Below are positions 27,230 to 36,341 of a stretch of DNA of 64,000 nt, piece by piece. Both the position numbers and the translations under genes were made by a program. The stretch's first letter is position 1. Every line of letters starts with the position of its first letter. This DNA comes from Streptomyces sp. H27-H1. GTDB taxonomy: Bacteria > Actinomycetota > Actinomycetes > Streptomycetales > Streptomycetaceae. The notes under the pieces are model-generated. The model was not told where the DNA came from. It saw nothing but the letters and a program-made list of their open reading frames with translations, and did no database searches. The stretch spans positions 124,001-188,000 of the forward strand of contig NZ_JAPNLJ010000014.1 of the NCBI RefSeq assembly GCF_026627445.1, written 5' to 3'.

Positions 27230-28552
27230 TCAGCGGGCCCTGTTCGTAGGGGCCACGGGCTCCTGCTGGTGTCTTGCGTCCCCCGGCCAAGGGGCAGCCT
27301 GGGTCGTGGTGAAGACGAGTCCGCTGCACGGGCGGGTGGGGATCTTCGAGAGGGGGATCGTCAGGTCCTGTTCGGGAACGTCGTAGTCGAGGGCGGCGAG
27401 CTGTGTGACGAGCGTGGCCAGCACGGCGACGGTGATGTCCTCACCGGGGCAGCGGTGGCCGCGTGCGGGGTCCCCACCGCCCTGCGGGATGAGTTCGTCG
27501 GCCCCCGGTTCACGGCCGGCGAAGCGCTGCGGGTCGAAGCGGTAGGGGGAATCCCACAGGCCGGGGTCGTGGTTGTGTCCGTACAGGTCAAGGAGGACCA
27601 AGGTGTCCTTGGCGATGGTTTCGCCCTGCCAGGTCAGGTCGGCGGCGGCGAGACCTCCGACGAAGGGGGCGAAGGGGTAGAAGCGCCGGACCTCGTGCGC
27701 GAACGCCCGCGCGTACTGTCCGTCGTGCTCCGCGCGGAGCGGCTCGCGCTGGGCGGGCCAGCGATGCAGGGCGTGCCCGGCGAAGGCGGCGAACCAGGCG
27801 ATGGCCACCGTGGGCCTGATGATGTTGAGGAGTTCGACCGCCCCCGTGTGCGGGTCGAGCAGCCGGCCGTCGGAGTCACGGTGCCAGGCCACGGCCTCGA
27901 GTGCGGTTCCGCTGTCGCTGCCCAGTTCCCCGCCTTCGCGCGTGACGCGGACGAGCTCAGCGAGGGCTTCTTCCTGGCGGTAGCGGGCGGTACGGGCTCG
28001 CCAGTGCCGGGGGCCGGGGGTGGCGAAGCCGTCGACCATGGCGGTGCAGTCCTCGGCCATCTGCCGACTCTGCTCGTCGCTGAGCCGTACGCCTGTCCAT
28101 TCGCAAACGGAGCGGGCGAGGATAAGCGCCGCTTCGTCGAAGAGCACGACCTTCCGGCCGTCGCTCCAGCCGGTCACCGCCTTGGACCACTGGAGGGCCA
28201 CGTGCTCGGTCAGCGCGGCGATGCCTGCGCCGTCCTTGAGGAGGGCCAGGAACATGGCTTTGCGGACCCGGTGTGCGTCACCGTCCAAGGTGTGCACGGC
28301 GCCCTGACCGAAGAGCGTGTCCAGTACGGGTTCGGGGAGGGCTGAAGTGCGCTCGATGTGCCTCTCGTCGTAGAAGAAGCCGATGGCCTCCGGGCCCCGC
28401 AGGGCGATCGCCGGCCGACCGAGCAGCCGCGTGCGGACCGGCCCGCCGTGTGTGGCCCGCATCCGGTCGGGCAGCCACGCGTAGCCGCGGGCCAGGAGGG
28501 AGAGCGTGCTGTCGGTCCAAGGGGCGGAGGCCGCTGTCATGAGTCGGGACAT
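27230..28552 (-). CDS. CYP152-type cytochrome P450 fatty-acid peroxygenase
   Basis: 440 residues. The heme-binding loop is 'IPQGGGDPARGHRCPGEDI' with Cys368 as thiolate ligand, and the K-helix has 'EVRR' (Glu287, Arg290). The I-helix lacks the usual acid-alcohol pair and has Arg246-Pro247 ('IIRPTVAIAW'), the CYP152 signature that binds the fatty-acid carboxylate. Such enzymes hydroxylate or decarboxylate fatty acids with H2O2 and need no reductase, and none is nearby. ATG 28552 was chosen; 28540 is an alternative. An SDR relic lies upstream on the same strand and may once have formed an operon. Confidence 0.9.
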   Translation of the reverse strand: MSRLMTAASAPWTDSTLSLLARGYAWLPDRMRATHGGPVRTRLLGRPAIALRGPEAIGFFYDERHIERTSALPEPVLDTLFGQGAVHTLDGDAHRVRKAMFLALLKDGAGIAALTEHVALQWSKAVTGWSDGRKVVLFDEAALILARSVCEWTGVRLSDEQSRQMAEDCTAMVDGFATPGPRHWRARTARYRQEEALAELVRVTREGGELGSDSGTALEAVAWHRDSDGRLLDPHTGAVELLNIIRPTVAIAWFAAFAGHALHRWPAQREPLRAEHDGQYARAFAHEVRRFYPFAPFVGGLAAADLTWQGETIAKDTLVLLDLYGHNHDPGLWDSPYRFDPQRFAGREPGADELIPQGGGDPARGHRCPGEDITVAVLATLVTQLAALDYDVPEQDLTIPLSKIPTRPCSGLVFTTTQAAPWPGDARHQQEPVAPTNRAR

Positions 28553-28682
28553 ACCTGCCGGGTACCCGGCCTTTGCCACCGCACACCCGGCCTCCGTAAA
28601 CCCCATAGCCCAGTGGCCCCCATCCGGGGGGTGCTGGGCCGCCCGGGGCGGGGTAGCGGGGCCGAGATGCAGGCCACGGCCT

Positions 28683-28872
28683 CGATCAGGGGGTGAAAAG
28701 CACCTTGCCCGCGCCGACCTCGGCCAGGCGTTCGGGTTCCAGTCCCAGCAGGGCCACCCGTGCACCCCGTCGATCGAGTTCACGCGCCAGGGCGGCCCCC
28801 CAGCCCTCGGGCGGCGCCGGTCACCACGGCGACACGGCCGTGCAGGGGCATCGGATGTCCGGTGGACGACAT
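28683..28872 (-). pseudogene. Short-chain dehydrogenase relic
   Basis: ATG at 28872 leads 'GRVAVVTGAARGLG', an SDR cofactor motif. The frame then breaks, and 'ELDRRGARVALLGLEPERLA' continues in another frame before a stop. Only about 60 of roughly 280 residues remain. It sits directly upstream of the P450 gene on the same strand; SDR and CYP152 genes may once have been cotranscribed. Confidence 0.72.
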
Positions 28873-29088
28873 AGGCCCTCCCGCCGTTGACTCAGAAGCC
28901 GGCAGATGTCGGGGAGCAGGCTCGCCGCATCCGCCGGGGACTCGTTGCCCTCACCGAATGTCAGGCACCAGGTGTGAGCTCGAGTGCCGCACTCGGGCTG
29001 ATGCGTGCGGCGCCTGCCCACTCGTGCAGGCCTCAAGCAGGCCGGGGACGCTCGTACGGCCCGGCCTGCCCCCGCTCGCCGCAGGTAG

Positions 29089-29262
29089 TCACCTCTGGAG
29101 CGCCAGCCAGATCACGGCCGCGACCGACAGAACCAGCAGGAGACCTGGACGCCATTGCGGGCGAGGCGCCGGGAAACGGTCCAACCGCACGGCCAGGAGA
29201 GGAGCGCTTTGACGCAGGTGTACCTCGATGTCGGCCAGTTCCGCTTTCCAGTCCCGGTTCAC
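29089..29262 (-). CDS. Small single-TM protein, DUF3040-like
   Basis: 57 residues starting at GTG 29262 with an excellent GAGGAGACAGG ribosome site. It has an acidic/amphipathic N-terminus ('DWKAELADIEVHLRQSAP', resembling DUF3040), a basic linker and one hydrophobic helix ('PGLLLVLSVAAVIWLALQ'), ending just before 29088. The family assignment is tentative, but start context and composition support a real small membrane protein. Confidence 0.58.
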   Translation of the reverse strand: MNRDWKAELADIEVHLRQSAPLLAVRLDRFPAPRPQWRPGLLLVLSVAAVIWLALQR

Positions 29263-29501
29263 CCTGTCTCCTCTGCGGACCCATCAGCGCGCCGGATACG
29301 GCACGGGTGGGGCCAGTTCTGCGGCTCAGACCTCGCCGCGCCAGGCGCCGCTCACGCGGCCGCGCTCCTCGATGCAGCGGCTCCCCCTGGTTGAGGGCGC
29401 CGGTGACCTGCCGCTTGACGAAGCCCAGCGAGTGCACAGGCCTCCATGGCCGTGAGGCTCGTCGCTCGACGGGAACGGGCGGCGCGGGTGCGCTGCGGTT
29501 A

Positions 29502-30968
29502 TCACTCTTCACGGAGTACGCGGATGCTCTGCGCTTTGGTGTCGACCGCGTCCGGCACGACCATGCCGGCCTCCACTCCCGACCGCAGGTAGCGCAGGAC
29601 GTCCTCATTGAGGCGTTCGCCGGGCAGCGCCGCCGGGATCCCGGGCGGGTATGGGGTCAGCATTTCGGCGGCGATCCGGCCAGCCGCCTTGTGCCAGGGC
29701 ACCTGCTCGGTGCGGCCGAAGAACGCGTCCCGAGGCAGCGTGGCCTGCTCCATACGCAGCCTCGAAGGCGATGGGACCTCCACGGGCTGGCCCGTACGGA
29801 GTTCGGTGCGGCGCGCCGCGAGATCGGTGAGGGCTCCCAAGAGTGCCTCGGCCGTGTCTGCGTCGTCCGCGTGGGTGAGCTGGGCACTGATCCGTCGATG
29901 ATCGACGAGGTGGAGGTTGATGCGGTGGTTCTCCCGCAGCCAGTCCGCAGCGCGGTAGCCGGTGACTTCCCAGGCGCTGACGTCGATGATGATCTGGAGG
30001 GGATCCATGTCTGCCGCCCGGCCCGGCCCGCAGAAGTCGTCACGGCCGTGCACGTGCATGCCGTCGATCCGGGCGATGCGGTCGCGGGTCTTGTGGGCGA
30101 GGGCGAGGGCGTGGTCGTAGAGCGCTTCGCCCTGCTCCACCATCTGTCGACGCCATCCGTCGAGCGCCGCATATACGAGGACTGAGGGGCTGGTGGTGCC
30201 GAGGAGGTCTTCCCGGCTCTTGAGGACTTCGGCTTCGACCAGGTCACCTTGCAGGTGGAAGACGGAACTCTGCTCCAGGCCGGAGCCCATCTTGTGGACG
30301 GAGGTGACGCATACGTCGGCGCCGGCGTCCATGGCCCAGGTCGGCAGGTCGCGGTGGAAGGGAAGGTGAGCGCCCCAGGCCTCATCGACAATCAGGGGGC
30401 GGCCGCGGCGATGGCACCCTTCCGCGATGGCGGCCAAGTCCGAGCATGTGCCGTAGGGGGTCGGCGTCGTCACGAGCGCTCCACGGGCGTCGGGATGCTC
30501 CGCGAAAGCGGCTTCGAAGGCCTCGGCGGACGGCGGGTGGGCGAGGTGCCGTTGCGGATCCCATTGCGGATCGACCCAGACGGGCCGGATGCCCGACAGG
30601 ATCAGCCCCGAGATGACGGACTTGTGCGCGTCGCGCCCCACCAGCAGTTTTTCGTGAGGACCGGCGACGGACAGCATCGCCGACTTCACCGACAGGGAGC
30701 TGCCGCAGGTGGAGAAGAACGCGTGGTCTGCCCCGACGGCTTCGGCCATCAGTGCCTGAGCCTCCTCCACGACTCCGTGGGAGGACGTACGGTCGTCCAG
30801 GCCGCTGGTGGCAAGGACGTCGGACCGGAACACGTCTGCGCCCAGGACGGCCCGGACACGGGGGTCGGTGCCCCGTCCCTGTTTGTGCCCCGGGGGCGTG
30901 AACGGCGTCTGGCCGCTTTCGTGGTAGGCGGCCAACGCATCGAGTACCGGTGCCTTCGATTGGTCCAT
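29502..30968 (-). CDS. PLP-dependent Orn/Lys/Arg decarboxylase
   Basis: 488 residues, fold type I. Early 'PFTPPGHKQGRG', PLP-region 'STCGSSLSVKSAML', cofactor-ring Asp195 in 'LIVDEAWGAHLPFH', and Schiff-base Lys226 in 'TSVHKMGSGLEQSS'. The C-terminal domain has 'LTPYPPGIPAALPGERL'. It decarboxylates a basic amino acid (lysine, ornithine or arginine) to a polyamine, but specificity cannot be read. ATG 30968 has only a weak ribosome site. It is divergent from an M20 amidohydrolase, with a small palindrome between them. Confidence 0.9.
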   Translation of the reverse strand: MDQSKAPVLDALAAYHESGQTPFTPPGHKQGRGTDPRVRAVLGADVFRSDVLATSGLDDRTSSHGVVEEAQALMAEAVGADHAFFSTCGSSLSVKSAMLSVAGPHEKLLVGRDAHKSVISGLILSGIRPVWVDPQWDPQRHLAHPPSAEAFEAAFAEHPDARGALVTTPTPYGTCSDLAAIAEGCHRRGRPLIVDEAWGAHLPFHRDLPTWAMDAGADVCVTSVHKMGSGLEQSSVFHLQGDLVEAEVLKSREDLLGTTSPSVLVYAALDGWRRQMVEQGEALYDHALALAHKTRDRIARIDGMHVHGRDDFCGPGRAADMDPLQIIIDVSAWEVTGYRAADWLRENHRINLHLVDHRRISAQLTHADDADTAEALLGALTDLAARRTELRTGQPVEVPSPSRLRMEQATLPRDAFFGRTEQVPWHKAAGRIAAEMLTPYPPGIPAALPGERLNEDVLRYLRSGVEAGMVVPDAVDTKAQSIRVLREE

Positions 30969-31061
30969 GCCGCTCGCCTGCCCCCGTGGTGCCTGCGAAA
31001 ACGGACACTCCTGCTGAACAGCCCCACGCGACGCCGGTCCCACAGAAGTCCGCGTGAATGG

Positions 31062-31076
31062 CTGTCCTCCGGACAG
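31062..31076. promoter_or_regulatory. Small palindrome between divergent genes
   Basis: CTGTCC-TCC-GGACAG lies 29 bp before GTG 31105 and 94 bp from the decarboxylase start. It could be an operator for a regulator of both genes; no regulator adjoins. Confidence 0.35.
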
Positions 31077-31104
31077 AAGCGGAACAACGCTGCGAGGAGG
31101 AAAC

Positions 31105-32299
31105 GTGGTCGATCGAGATGATGACCTGTCTGCGCGACTGCGGCAGGAGTGCGAACGCCGGGCAGACGGACTGTGGGCGGTCAGCCGCAGTCTGCACGCA
31201 GATCCTGAACTCGCCTACGGGGAGCGCCGTGCGGTCCGATTGCTCACCGGTGAACTCGAGCGGGCGGGGTTCGCCGTGGAGAGGGGCGTCGCCGGGCTCG
31301 ACACGGCGTTCGTGGCCCAGGCGGGCGGAGGCCGTGGGCGATGCGTGGCCTTGCTGATGGAGTACGACGCGCTGCCGGGCCTGGGCCACGCGTGCGGGCA
31401 CAATCTGATCGCCGCGGCGGGGCTGGGGGCAGCCCTGGCACTGGGCAGCGCTTTGGAGGAGTTCGAGGGCACGGTGCTTGCCGTGGGGACGCCGGCGGAG
31501 GAGCGGGGCGGGGGCAAGGTCGCCCTGGCGGATGCCGGCGTGTTCGACGGGGTGGACGCGGCGCTGATGTTCCATCCGGGTGTGCACGACTGGGCATGGG
31601 CGCCGCTGACCGCTCAGACGCAGGTGCGGGTGGGCTTCCACGGCCGGGCAGCGCATCCGACGGGCGACCCCACCCGAGGGATCGATGCCCTGGCTGCCCT
31701 CATCCAGTTGTTCAACACCGCGGCGGTGGTGAGCAGGCGGTTTCCCCCCGGCTCCCATGTCCAGGGGATCGTGACCGACGGCGGCAACGCGACCAACGTC
31801 GTCCCGGCGTACGCGGAAGGTCTGTTCGGGCTGCGGGCGGCGACGAGCACCGCCCTCGACGCTCTGGTCGCCGACATCGGCGGCTGGGCCGAAGGCGTCG
31901 CGGCCTCGACCGGCTGCACAGTGGAGGTGACCCGCCTGGGCAAGGGGTATGCCCACTTCCGGGACAATGACATCCTCTCGGACCGGTTCGCCCATCACCT
32001 CGCCCACTCGGGCATCCGGCTCACCCAGCCCGTCGGCGGGGTGTTCCTGGGGTTCGTCCGACATCGGTGACGTGAGCAGCCGGGTGCCCGCCATTCATCC
32101 GTTCGTAGCGATCCTCGGCGACGACGCCTCGGACCACACGCCCGCATTCGCCCGGGCCGCGGCCTCGGAGCGGGGTCGCGCGGTGATGGTGGCGGCTTCC
32201 GGGGCCTTGGCTTGTACGGCGGCCGACGTACTCACCGACGCCGCATTCGCCTCCCGGGCCTGGACCCGTCAGCACGAAAAGACGGCTGCGGGCCTATGA
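31105..32299 (+). pseudogene. M20-family amidohydrolase, single frameshift
   Basis: GTG 31105 follows GAGGAGGAAAC. Metal-site motif 'EYDALPGLGHACGHNLIAAA', then 'GTPAEERGGGK', 'HAGRAAHPTG'-type dimerisation context and 'VQGIVTDGGNATNVVPAYAE'. At 32045-32050 one extra G (TGGGG) shifts the frame to an early stop at 32070. The other frame continues as 'SSDIGDVSSRVPAIHPFVAI' to 32299. Apart from this base the gene looks intact at about 397 residues, so a sequencing error or recent loss are both possible. Likely cleaves acyl-amino acids or p-aminobenzoyl-glutamate-like amides. Confidence 0.85.
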
Positions 32300-32534
32300 C
32301 CTTGGAGGCGCGCAGGCCGGTGCTGCCACCCCTCGGCCGCACGACAGCGTGCCTCGATCAGTCCGTTCGGGCGGCTCGGGACGCTCAGCTGGCTTTGTTC
32401 ACGAGCTCCAGCAGCAGATGTCCATCAGTTTTGACAGCGCATAGCCCGGCCTCGAATCGAACGCGCCGTGGAGGCAGACGGAGGCGGTCGGGGCACGCGC
32501 CCGACGCGGAGACGCGCGACTGCGCTGCTTTGGC

Positions 32535-33527
32535 TCAGGCGGGCCTGGCGAGGGGGAAGCGCCAGGTGCCGTCCAGTACCTCCGGGCGCGGGCGGTAGAG
32601 CCGGACCATGTAGTTCCAGTCCTTGGGCACCGGCAGTACGTTGACGTTCGCATCGTCTGTGGTGCCACCGAACTGCACTGTGATGCTGCCGTCGGCGGCC
32701 CGCTTCGCGCTGAGGTTGTTCACGGTATGGATGCCGTGGGAGTTCGGCTCGAAGTAGCCGTCGCGGTTGTAGACACTGATCGACCAGAAGCCGTCGACCG
32801 GCACGTCGCGGACGGTGAGCCGATGGACGGTCTCTCCGTCGTTCCGCTCCGGGGCCACGTTGAGGTAGGTGGCGTCCTTGTCGGGGTTGCCGCCCCAGGC
32901 GCTCGCGCTGGCGATCAGGTGGCGGACCGGGTCGACCTGGCTGGGCGAGCCGAAGGCGCGCGCCAGGTCGGGCAGCCCCTCGCCGAGGACGACCAGGGCG
33001 CCGCGGACTCTTTTCTGGGAGGCATGGTCCCAGGGGGGTAGGTCTAGTTGGCCCGGGCCGCAGGGTTGGTCGATGCTCATAGCGTCCTGAAGCGCGTGGA
33101 CGGCCTCCGCGTCGTCGGCGGTAGCTGGGTTGATCATCGTGCGGATGGCGAGCAGCACGTACCGGGTGCCGACCTGCTCCCGTGAGACCCGGTACGACCC
33201 GGCTCCGTATTCGACGCCGACGCAGTAGTGGTCCTCGTTGATGAGGATCATCGAGAGGAACCGGCGCCCGGGGTCGGGCAGGGTGACGGTCGCCGGGCCT
33301 GCGTCCAGGTCGAGCACGGCGTCGGAGTACAGGGTGTCTCGGTTCGCCCGGACCACGCTCTGGTGGTCGATCGGCATGAGGTCCCGGTGATGGTGGAACG
33401 CGCCGAAGCCGCCCTGTCCTGCCGACACGGTGAAGTACATGTCGCTCTCGGCCCGGGGGAAGTTCTCCACTGTGACGACCGCTTCGGGAGAGTTCTGCTG
33501 ATGTGCCACACGGGCTCCCTGGTTCAT
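32535..33527 (-). CDS. DUF1254/DUF1214-type protein
   Basis: 330 residues. The N-terminal part ('FPRAESDMYFTVSAGQGGFG', 'VVRANRDTLYSDAVLDLDAG') and the C-terminal part ('NGDGYFEPN'-like 'YNRDGYFEPNSHGIHTVNNL', then 'WNYMVRLYRPRPEVLDGTWR') match the DUF1254-DUF1214 pairing. No signal peptide is apparent from ATG 33527, unlike many exported members, so a shorter cytoplasmic form is likely. The ribosome site is weak. Molecular function unknown; homologues are often annotated as membrane or murein-transferase-linked without evidence. Confidence 0.8.
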   Translation of the reverse strand: MNQGARVAHQQNSPEAVVTVENFPRAESDMYFTVSAGQGGFGAFHHHRDLMPIDHQSVVRANRDTLYSDAVLDLDAGPATVTLPDPGRRFLSMILINEDHYCVGVEYGAGSYRVSREQVGTRYVLLAIRTMINPATADDAEAVHALQDAMSIDQPCGPGQLDLPPWDHASQKRVRGALVVLGEGLPDLARAFGSPSQVDPVRHLIASASAWGGNPDKDATYLNVAPERNDGETVHRLTVRDVPVDGFWSISVYNRDGYFEPNSHGIHTVNNLSAKRAADGSITVQFGGTTDDANVNVLPVPKDWNYMVRLYRPRPEVLDGTWRFPLARPA

Positions 33528-33940
33528 GTCGTCGTCCGCCGGGGGCCCGGCTCCGAGCCCTCCATACACCTGAACACCGGCCGGCCGTCGCCGCTCGGTA
33601 TGTCGGCCAAACAGGCGACTGATCTCCTTCGGAGGCCCGCCTTCCACCTCACGCAAGCACGCATCTGCCCTCACAGCGCGTTCGTTCGTCCGGGCTGTCA
33701 CACGTGCAGATACCGCCCTCGTGGGCGCGGCGCTCCAGTGGTCGGCGTGGTGGGAGGTGCGCGGTGCTTCCGGCGAGTGGGGGCCGGCCGGGGGGCGGGC
33801 ATGGCTGCGGGCCGCCCGGGCTTCACCGGGCACTCCCTCACCGACGGCCGGCCGCTCATCCAGCCACCAGCTTGTGGTCAGCCGGGACGACTCCCTGTCC
33901 GCTGGTGGCCTGGGTTGGCCGCAGGCTCGCTGCGTGGGCC
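33528..33940. other. Intergenic, nothing recognised
   Basis: 413 bp between two minus-strand genes. No reading frame shows a family motif. It should hold the DUF1254 gene promoter. Confidence 0.35.
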
Positions 33941-34621
33941 TCACTCTGCCTGACGGACCTCCCCGTACCAGCGCCACTTCTCCAGCCGCTCCTGCCCGGG
34001 GAGCTCACCCCGCCCGGTCGCCCACAGCAGCGTCGGCCACGGCTCTTTGTCGCTCTCCACATGCGGGAAGAGCCTTCCGAGAACCAGTGCGCACAGGTCG
34101 TCGGGGGCGGTGAACTCCAAGCCGAGGCCGGCTGTGATGTCGTATGTGTGGAGAAGGGTCTCGACGATGCCCATCGCCGCGAAACCGGCCGGGTCTGAGG
34201 CACCGGAGGCGTGGTGGGCGCGGGCCGAGGGGGGAGTTGTGCGAGTCAGGGAGACCTGCATCGCGCCGCACGCCTCCAGGACCGTCAGCAGCCCGGAGGG
34301 GCCCGGCTCCCGATCGGCCTGGAGGATGTTGACCGGCCCTTCGGGCCGTTGGCGGTGCATCTGGAGGGGGATATAGGTGCCGGCCGGCAGGCCGGGCGTC
34401 CCGATCTGCATGCCGTAGAAGAACAGGTCGTCCGCCAGGTGTTCGGCCGTCTCCCAGCACGTCCACTCCAGCGAACCGGCAGTCGCGTCCCACGCCTCCG
34501 CATCCGCCTCCGAGGGAGCCGACCGCAGCGTGGCGAGCGCGAGCTGCACCGCGCGAGCCAGGGCGTCGGCCCAGGCGTCGTTCGTGCGGGGGGCCGACTG
34601 GTCATGATCTTCGAATGTCAT
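33941..34621 (-). CDS. DinB/maleylpyruvate-isomerase-fold protein
   Basis: 226 residues. 'WTCWETAEHLADDLFFYGMQ' is the mycothiol-maleylpyruvate-isomerase N-terminal helix pattern; His of 'AEHLADD', with later 'LLHTYDITAGLGLEF' (His, Asp), supplies the likely metal site of the DinB four-helix bundle. Members often act as mycothiol-dependent transferases, or are uncharacterised. ATG 34621 was chosen at the first motif-bearing frame start; the ribosome site is poor. No operon partner is visible. Confidence 0.78.
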   Translation of the reverse strand: MTFEDHDQSAPRTNDAWADALARAVQLALATLRSAPSEADAEAWDATAGSLEWTCWETAEHLADDLFFYGMQIGTPGLPAGTYIPLQMHRQRPEGPVNILQADREPGPSGLLTVLEACGAMQVSLTRTTPPSARAHHASGASDPAGFAAMGIVETLLHTYDITAGLGLEFTAPDDLCALVLGRLFPHVESDKEPWPTLLWATGRGELPGQERLEKWRWYGEVRQAE

Positions 34622-35006
34622 CCGGGGCACGCTAACGTGCGCGCCCGATCGCCGCATTACCGTTTGGGCAGCGCCCCTGACCGCACCGTCGGCTGTCCGA
34701 CGCCTCGCGGCCGCCTGCGCCGGTTACCCCTGCTGGTCGCTCGGTAGAGGGGATTCGACCAGGTCCTCCAGCCGGCGGGGAAGCGTGCGCGGATACTGCC
34801 AAGCAGGCTCCCAAGGCGGACCTCAGCAGCTCCGGGTGAGGAGGCGCGCGTGCACCGCCCGTCGAGTCGTCCGGAAGTAGTAGTTGAGGCTGTCGTAGGT
34901 CATCTAAGGCCAGCAGCCACATCACAGCCGCCCACCCCCGGCCCGTCCGCCGAGGAGCAGAGTGGCGTGGCCCCTCCCCCGGATGGCATAGAGTCGGGTC
35001 TACCGA
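34622..35006. other. Intergenic before the tRNA gene
   Basis: 385 bp. The only coding-like signal is a 26-codon minus frame (34823-34903, 'MTYDSLNYYFRTTRRAVHAR'), reminiscent of a tyrosine-recombinase fragment but too short to call. The tRNA promoter should lie just upstream of 35007. Confidence 0.3.
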
Positions 35007-35082
<76 letters not shown>

Positions 35083-35089
35083 CAGCACG

Positions 35090-35121
35090 AAGGCCCGGCC
35101 CCCTTGAGGGGGCCGGGCCTT
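35090..35121 (+). terminator. Terminator of tRNA-fMet
   Basis: AAGGCCCGGCCCCC, loop TTGA, GGGGGCCGGGCCTT: a perfect 14-bp stem starting 10 bp after the tRNA, followed by TCGTCG. Confidence 0.92.
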
Positions 35122-35245
35122 CGTCGTACAGCCACACACCACCGTCCCAGCCACGCCGTGACCGGCCCCAGACGGGCCGAACCGGCCAGCCATCCCTGCC
35201 GGCGCTGCCGCCACAGAGCGACGGTCACCCATCGGGAGCTGTACG

Positions 35246-35474
35246 CGGAGAGCAGCTCACCATCGAGGACCAGGCCGTCGGCAAGCTGCGCGGCGGCCGC
35301 TCCACCTCCGGGAATCGGCCTTTGATCAACGATCCGCGCCGGTCTGGAGCAGTACGGCGCCGCCCGGTGCGGGAGGGGTGGACAGCAGCGCCCGGTGTCC
35401 GTCGAACTTCTACTCAAGGCCAGGGCCCCGGCCTTCCTGGTGGCCGGCAGCGTTTCGGCGGCCTGCGCGAGCAT
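35246..35474 (-). pseudogene. ATP-dependent DNA ligase relic
   Basis: 'MLAQAAETLP' is followed in other frames by 'KFDGHRALLSTP' (the KxDG adenylation motif), 'VLLQTGAD', 'GRFPEV' and 'AAAQLADGLVLDGELL' (motif III). This is the order of ligase D-type ATP-dependent ligases. At least three frame changes occur within 230 bp and the rest of the enzyme is absent. Located directly after the tRNA terminator on the opposite strand. Confidence 0.72.
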
Positions 35475-35715
35475 CCGGCGCGAGGGGCGGGGTCAAAACC
35501 ACTCGGGATGGCCTCCTCACCGCCGCTCGCACCTTGCCGCCAGCATGACCGGCCAGCGCCCGCCGGGCCCGACGGGCGCGTCCCAAAAGCCCACCCTGTC
35601 GCTCAGAAGGACCCTTTTGAGGAGCAGCCGGGCCGCCGGGCGGTGCCCGCCCGAAATCGAGACGGCTGTCCGCGTCCAGCGGTGTCCCGGCTGCGCGCTG
35701 AGGTCCGGCCGTATG

Positions 35716-36057
35716 TCAGGCCGCGGTGGAGGCCGGCGGGGCCAGAGGGCCGGCGGCCCGGTTTTCGGCGTTGGCGCGCTGCGCTTCCTCGAGTTGGCCT
35801 TCGAGGATCACGATGCGGCAGGCGGCCTCGATGGGGGTGCCGTGGTCGACGAGTTCGCGGGCGCGGGCGGCGATGCGCAGCTGATAGCGAGAGTAGCGGC
35901 GGTGCCCGCCATCCGAACGCAGCGGAGTGATGAGGCCGGCCTCCCCGATCGCGCGGAGGAAGCCTTGGGTGGTGCCGAGCATTTCGGCGGCCCGGCCCAT
36001 CGTGTAGGCAGGGTAGTCATCGTCGTTGAGCCGGCCGTACGAGTCGTCTGCTGTCAT
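35716..36057 (-). CDS. MerR-type transcriptional regulator
   Basis: 113 residues. The HTH 'AYTMGRAAEMLGTTQGFLRA' with recognition/wing motif 'PLRSDGGHRRYSRYQLRIAA' is typical of a small streptomycete MerR family. A helix ('VILEGQLEEAQRANAENRA') follows for dimerisation. No effector domain or metal cysteines. GAGAGGC lies just before GTG 36060/ATG 36057. Only 25 bp upstream a perfect hairpin (36083-36113) sits in the leader, joined to the dispersed repeat; this could attenuate the gene or end an upstream small transcript. Confidence 0.85.
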   Translation of the reverse strand: MTADDSYGRLNDDDYPAYTMGRAAEMLGTTQGFLRAIGEAGLITPLRSDGGHRRYSRYQLRIAARARELVDHGTPIEAACRIVILEGQLEEAQRANAENRAAGPLAPPASTAA

Positions 36058-36082
36058 CACGCCTCTCTGTTGAACACGCGGA

Positions 36083-36113
36083 GGGGCCCGGGTGCATAAA
36101 GCACCCGGGCCCC
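36083..36113. terminator. Strong hairpin in the leader of the MerR gene
   Basis: GGGGCCCGGGTGC, loop ATAAA, GCACCCGGGCCCC: a perfect 13-bp stem 26 bp upstream of ATG 36057. Its right arm overlaps the dispersed repeat. It looks like an intrinsic terminator, but in front of a start codon it may act as an attenuator or end a small RNA read on the minus strand. Confidence 0.72.
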
Positions 36114-36185
36114 GAAGGAACTGCTACACCATCTGCCGGCCCTGATGCTGCGCCGGCCTTCTGTTTCCACAGACCCGACCTGAGC
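36091..36185 (+). repeat. Dispersed repeat, copy B
   Basis: Partner of 19404-19500. Shared sequence begins in the hairpin (GGTGC.TA..GCA.C), continues with the identical CCCCGAAGGAACTGCTACAC block plus CATC, and ends at CAGACCCGACCTGAG. On the minus strand both copies keep a similar frame (RSGL-K...DGVAVPSGP), but neither has a convincing gene. Confidence 0.75.
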
Positions 36186-36341
36186 TTGGCCGGGGGTGCG
36201 GGGATCGCGGTTGCTTGACCGGAGACCACCTCACTCACGATGTCCTGCGGTACCCGGACTCAGCCTTCCACCCGGGCGAACCTGATGATGCTTAGCTCCT
36301 CCGTTCTTCCCTCTATACCCAGTCGCTTACCAAAAGGGGGG

